9,041 nt of DNA from JAWKTM01 sp041399085 (lineage in GTDB: Bacteria > Planctomycetota > Planctomycetia > Pirellulales > Pirellulaceae): contig JAWKTM010000125.1 of the NCBI GenBank assembly GCA_041399085.1, positions 1-9,041 of the forward strand, in the 5' to 3' direction. The notes below the pieces were generated by a model, which did no database searches, was not told where the DNA came from, and was given only the letters and a program-made list of their open reading frames with translations. A program made the translations under genes and the position numbers. Positions 6,320 to 9,041 of the stretch are shown here, in pieces. Numbering within the stretch: position 1 is the stretch's first letter; each line of letters begins with the position of its first letter.

Positions 6320-6470
6320 GCCAATCCACCATCCGTAATAGGACGTGTCACTCCAGTCATTCGGCCCATTCAATCATCTCGGGCATCGTAACCTCGGCCC
6401 GGCCGCATCGGCACCCCTTGATGCACATGCTAAACTTGTTTGCCCGACCTCCTAGAAACACTCGCTCATC
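6320..6470. promoter_or_regulatory. Divergent control region of importer and acylase
   Basis: These 151 bp must hold the promoters of the leftward importer operon and the rightward acylase gene. No good sigma-70 pair is recognisable in either direction and no clear palindromic operator was found. AGGAGGT occurs on the minus strand (6449-6455), but 18 nt lie between it and the nearest downstream ATG, so it is not an obvious ribosome site. Confidence 0.5.
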
Positions 6471-8666
6471 ATGAAACCGATCGCCGTCCCCAACCCGGCA
6501 CGACGGGTCAACATTGCACGCGACGAAAACGGCGTTCCCCACGTCCGCTCGCAGACGTGGCTGGACGCCTTGTACGGCCTGGGTTTCATGCACGCCCTGG
6601 ACCGCGGGGCCCAATTGCTGTTCTCTCGCAGCGTCGCCAGCGGCCGAGGTTGCGAACAGATCGCCAACTCGCCCGAACTGCTGGAAACCGATCGCTTCTT
6701 CCGCCGCATCGGATTGCATCAGGGGTTGGATCGCGAAGTCGACCTGCTGTCCGAACAACATCGGTCCGAGCTGAACGCGTACTGCGAAGGCGTCAACGAA
6801 GGCTTGATGTCGATGCCCACGTCGCTGCCGATTTGGGCGACCGGTTTTCATCCGACGCTGTGGAATCCGCAAGCCGTGTTGCTGATCGGCAAACTGCTCA
6901 GCTTCGGCGGGCTGGCCATCAGCCAGATGCAAAACGAGCGGATGATTGTCGAGCTGATTCACGCTGGCGTCGACGAAACGCTGCTCCGCGAGCTATTCTC
7001 GCCGCGCCTGGACGACGTCGACTTCGACCTGCTCCGCCGAGTCCACATGACCAACCAAATGTCGGACGACGCCCTCGAACTGCTTTCCGACTTGCCCCGC
7101 CTAGCCGGCAGCAATGCCTGGGCGGTCAGTGGCCAGCGGAGCGCGTCGGGCGGCGCGTTGCTGGCTTCGGATCCGCACCTGGAAGTGAACCGATTGCCTG
7201 CGATCTGGTACGAAGCGGTCCTCGCGTGGGACGACGGCCAGTACGTGATGGGAGCCACGTTGCCGGGCTGCCCGTTGTTCGCCGTGGCTCGCACGCCGCG
7301 TTTGGCGTGGGGAGTCACCTATATGAAAGGCGATACGGTCGATTACTTCATCGAGGATTGCCGGCCCGGCGGCGAGACCGGCTGGCAGTATCGTCGCTCG
7401 GGAACGTGGCACGATTTCGTTCGTCGCGACGAAACGATTGGCCGCAAGTCGGCGGAACCGGTTGTGATGCCGGTTTACGAAAATCCGCAAGGCGTGTTGG
7501 ACGGCAATCCCGAACAATTCGGCTCGGGGCTGCAACTGTCGCTCGCCTGGTCCGGCAATCACGAAGGTTTCGGGCAAGCGATCACCACTTGGCTCGACGT
7601 GATCAAAGCCCCCTCGGCGGCCTCGGCCATGGACGTCGCGGCCACCTGCGCTCAACCGACGTTGTGCTGGGTCTTCGCCGACCGCGAGAACCACATCGGC
7701 CTGCAATCGTGCGGTCGTTTCCCCGTTCGCGGCGGCGGCCACTCGGGGCTGACGCCAATTCCCGCCTGGGAGCCACGAAATCATTGGCAAGGTTGGGTCG
7801 ATCACCGCAAGCTGCCTCGGCAATACGATCCGCCCTGCGGTTTTTTGGCCACGGCCAACGAAGCCATGAATCCTGACGGCGGCCCGCTGTTGGTTTCGCA
7901 GTTGCTTCCCAGTTGGCGAAAGCAACGCATCGAACAGCGTCTAGCCGAGCTACCGCAAGCCACGCTCGACGACATGCAGAATCTGCAGTACGACGTGTGC
8001 AGCGTCCACGCTCGTAAGCTGCTCGAAGCGATTTTGCCTGAGGTGCCCGAAGGCCCGCTGAAAGACGAACTCGCCGCCTGGGATTGCTGCTACGACCCGG
8101 ACAGCCCCGAAGCGGTCGTGTTTCAGCGACTCTATCGCCAGTTACTGATTGAGCTGCTCGGCCACGACCACGGCATCGGTTGGCGGCGGATGGTGTATCT
8201 GGCGTCGCGAGTCGGTTTTTCGGCGATGCTGCTGATTTCCGCGGATCGGTTGCTGCTCGATCCTAGCCCCACGCTGTGGGACGGACGCGACAAGGGCGAG
8301 CTGATCCGCCGTGCCGCCAGCCAGACCGAGCAACAAATGGGCGGCCTCTGGAGCGACGTGAATAACTTCCATTTCACCGATCGGTTCTTCGGCAATCATC
8401 AAGTCGGCCGGATGCTGGGTTACAACAGCCGCAAAATCGCCATGCCGGGTTGCAACACCACGCCCTTCCAAGGCCACGTGCTGCAAACCGCCACGCGCGA
8501 AAGCACGTTCGCCCCGTCCTATCATTTCGTCACGGACGTCAGCCAAGACGAAGCTTGGACGAATCTGCCCGGCGGCCCCAGCGAGAACCGCTTTTCCAAG
8601 CTCTATAAGAATGATGTGACTCGTTGGATGACCGGCGAGTACAAGCGTTTGTCGGCGGACTGCTAG
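6471..8666 (+). CDS. Penicillin acylase family N-terminal-nucleophile hydrolase
   Basis: This 731-residue amidase is related to penicillin G acylase and acyl-homoserine-lactone acylases. The alpha-chain block is RDENGVPHV (17-25) followed by DALYGLGFMHALDRG (32-46). The autoprocessing site is G213-S214 in AGSNAWAVSG (212-221). S214 would become the free N-terminal nucleophile of the beta chain. SDPHL (233-237) follows, as expected. D288, V290 and D291 match the calcium ligands of E. coli penicillin acylase, and N463 in ATANEAMNPDG (460-470) matches its oxyanion-hole asparagine, both aligned by eye. The catalytic set seems complete. Known relatives are usually exported, but here the protein begins without a signal peptide, and an in-frame TAG lies 18 nt before the ATG, so no upstream extension can add one. 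No Shine-Dalgarno site is visible. The acyl substrate is unknown. It is divergent from the ABC importer. Confidence 0.93.
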   Translation: MKPIAVPNPARRVNIARDENGVPHVRSQTWLDALYGLGFMHALDRGAQLLFSRSVASGRGCEQIANSPELLETDRFFRRIGLHQGLDREVDLLSEQHRSELNAYCEGVNEGLMSMPTSLPIWATGFHPTLWNPQAVLLIGKLLSFGGLAISQMQNERMIVELIHAGVDETLLRELFSPRLDDVDFDLLRRVHMTNQMSDDALELLSDLPRLAGSNAWAVSGQRSASGGALLASDPHLEVNRLPAIWYEAVLAWDDGQYVMGATLPGCPLFAVARTPRLAWGVTYMKGDTVDYFIEDCRPGGETGWQYRRSGTWHDFVRRDETIGRKSAEPVVMPVYENPQGVLDGNPEQFGSGLQLSLAWSGNHEGFGQAITTWLDVIKAPSAASAMDVAATCAQPTLCWVFADRENHIGLQSCGRFPVRGGGHSGLTPIPAWEPRNHWQGWVDHRKLPRQYDPPCGFLATANEAMNPDGGPLLVSQLLPSWRKQRIEQRLAELPQATLDDMQNLQYDVCSVHARKLLEAILPEVPEGPLKDELAAWDCCYDPDSPEAVVFQRLYRQLLIELLGHDHGIGWRRMVYLASRVGFSAMLLISADRLLLDPSPTLWDGRDKGELIRRAASQTEQQMGGLWSDVNNFHFTDRFFGNHQVGRMLGYNSRKIAMPGCNTTPFQGHVLQTATRESTFAPSYHFVTDVSQDEAWTNLPGGPSENRFSKLYKNDVTRWMTGEYKRLSADC

Positions 8667-8850
8667 CATCAACGCCACAAGTGAAAGATTTTGGGCTTGT
8701 CGAAAACCACCCCCATCATCTACAACATGCCTCGCTGGCGGGTTTCGCCCTAGCCAAGACGACTTGCGTCGCATTCGACCGAATGGATTTCAAGCGACCA
8801 AGTTGACAAGCTCACTCGGATAGGAACCGAGTTCAGGAATCTATGTTGCC
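8667..8850. other. Intergenic region before wecB with small hairpin
   Basis: No gene is visible here. ACTCGG (8814-8819) and CCGAGT (8827-8832) form a 6-bp stem with a 7-nt loop shortly before the wecB ribosome site. Another imperfect stem lies at 8734-8754 but lacks a T-run. TTGACA at 8803-8808 matches a -35 box, but no acceptable -10 box follows at the right distance. Confidence 0.4.
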
Positions 8851-8858
8851 AAGGAAGG
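8851..8858 (+). promoter_or_regulatory. Ribosome binding site of wecB
   Basis: AAGGAAGG lies 4 nt before the ATG at 8863. A competing ATG at 8843 is in another frame. Confidence 0.7.
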
Positions 8859-8862
8859 CGTC

Positions 8863-9041
8863 ATGCAGACCACTCGCCCACTACTCGTGCTCGGCACGCG
8901 ACCGGAAGCCATCAAAATGGCCCCGATCATCCACGAGTGCCAGCAGCGAGCCGACATTGATCCGGTCGTCTGCTTCACCGGCCAACACCGCGAAATGGTC
9001 GCCCAAGTCGCCGAGTATTTCGGGTTCCGCAACGATCCGAG
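8863..9041 (+). CDS. wecB: UDP-N-acetylglucosamine 2-epimerase (non-hydrolysing), N-terminal part
   Basis: Only the first 59 codons are in the window; the full enzyme is about 370 residues. It interconverts UDP-GlcNAc and UDP-ManNAc in the cytoplasm, supplying ManNAc or ManNAcA for surface polysaccharides. The N-terminal signature LGTRPEAIKMAPII (residues 10-23) is nearly diagnostic, and K18 matches the conserved lysine near position 15 of E. coli WecB. CFTGQHREM (37-45) is the second family block. The start is supported by AAGGAAGG 4 nt upstream. It is on the same strand as the acylase gene but 196 bp away, so it is probably a separate transcription unit, perhaps the start of a polysaccharide locus beyond the right edge. 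Confidence 0.95.
   Translation, partial: MQTTRPLLVLGTRPEAIKMAPIIHECQQRADIDPVVCFTGQHREMVAQVAEYFGFRNDP

Noticed and set aside
6357..6962. Minus-strand open frame ending in a short Cys-containing peptide upstream of the importer operon
   Set aside because: It is mostly antisense to the acylase. The small terminal frame (ATG at 6429) has AGGAGGT too far upstream, so a leader peptide is not supported.
6440..7876. Plus-strand open frame of 478 codons inside the acylase gene
   Set aside because: It is an arginine- and proline-rich out-of-frame shadow of the acylase, a common artefact of high GC content.
8803..8831. TTGACA as a -35 promoter box before wecB
   Set aside because: Spacers of 16-18 nt lead to ACCGAG-like sequence, with no credible -10 box.

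Overview
The window looks like a high-GC planctomycete chromosome, most likely of the Pirellula/Blastopirellula type. The best evidence is the gene at the left edge. It encodes an exported protein with a CxxCH haem motif followed by a DUF1587-like block, the PSCyt1/DUF1587 architecture that is abundant in Planctomycetota and rare elsewhere. The palindromic intergenic repeat in the middle and the weak or absent Shine-Dalgarno sites before several genes fit the same picture. No ribosomal or transfer RNA gene, CRISPR array or transposase gene was found.

Layout, left to right. (1) 1-591, minus strand: N-terminal part of a PSCyt1/DUF1587 cytochrome-type protein, running off the left edge. (2) 799-1344 and 1640-2863, plus strand: a DUF98/UbiC-like chorismate pyruvate-lyase, then an FAD-dependent oxidoreductase of the flavin-halogenase-like group. 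The pair suggests an aromatic acid made from chorismate and then modified by a flavoenzyme. (3) 2857-3205: a composite, nearly symmetric palindromic repeat lying exactly between two convergent genes. Its ends supply the stop codon of each gene. (4) 6319-3195, minus strand: a three-gene CUT1-type ABC importer operon in the order permease, solute-binding protein, permease. The first two genes overlap by ATGA and the third follows after 21 nt. No ATPase gene is present. (5) 6471-8666, plus strand: a penicillin-acylase-family N-terminal-nucleophile hydrolase, divergent from the importer and apparently lacking a signal peptide. (6) 8863-9041, plus strand: the 5' end of wecB (non-hydrolysing UDP-GlcNAc 2-epimerase), running off the right edge.

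Working model (inference). The importer and the acylase share a 151-bp divergent control region. They could form an import-then-deacylate module for an amide-bearing compound, with the ATPase supplied from elsewhere in the genome. The chorismate lyase and flavoenzyme could be part of an aromatic natural-product pathway. The flavoenzyme keeps the FAD fold and a candidate halogenase lysine but has a degenerate WxWxIP motif, so its chemistry is open.

The most unusual DNA is the 2857-3205 element. It has 8-bp inverted termini containing TTAA, internal hairpins placed symmetrically about position ~3022, and in-frame stop codons for both neighbours. It reads as a mobile or REP-like palindromic element that now forms the 3' ends of both genes, and it may act as a bidirectional terminator.
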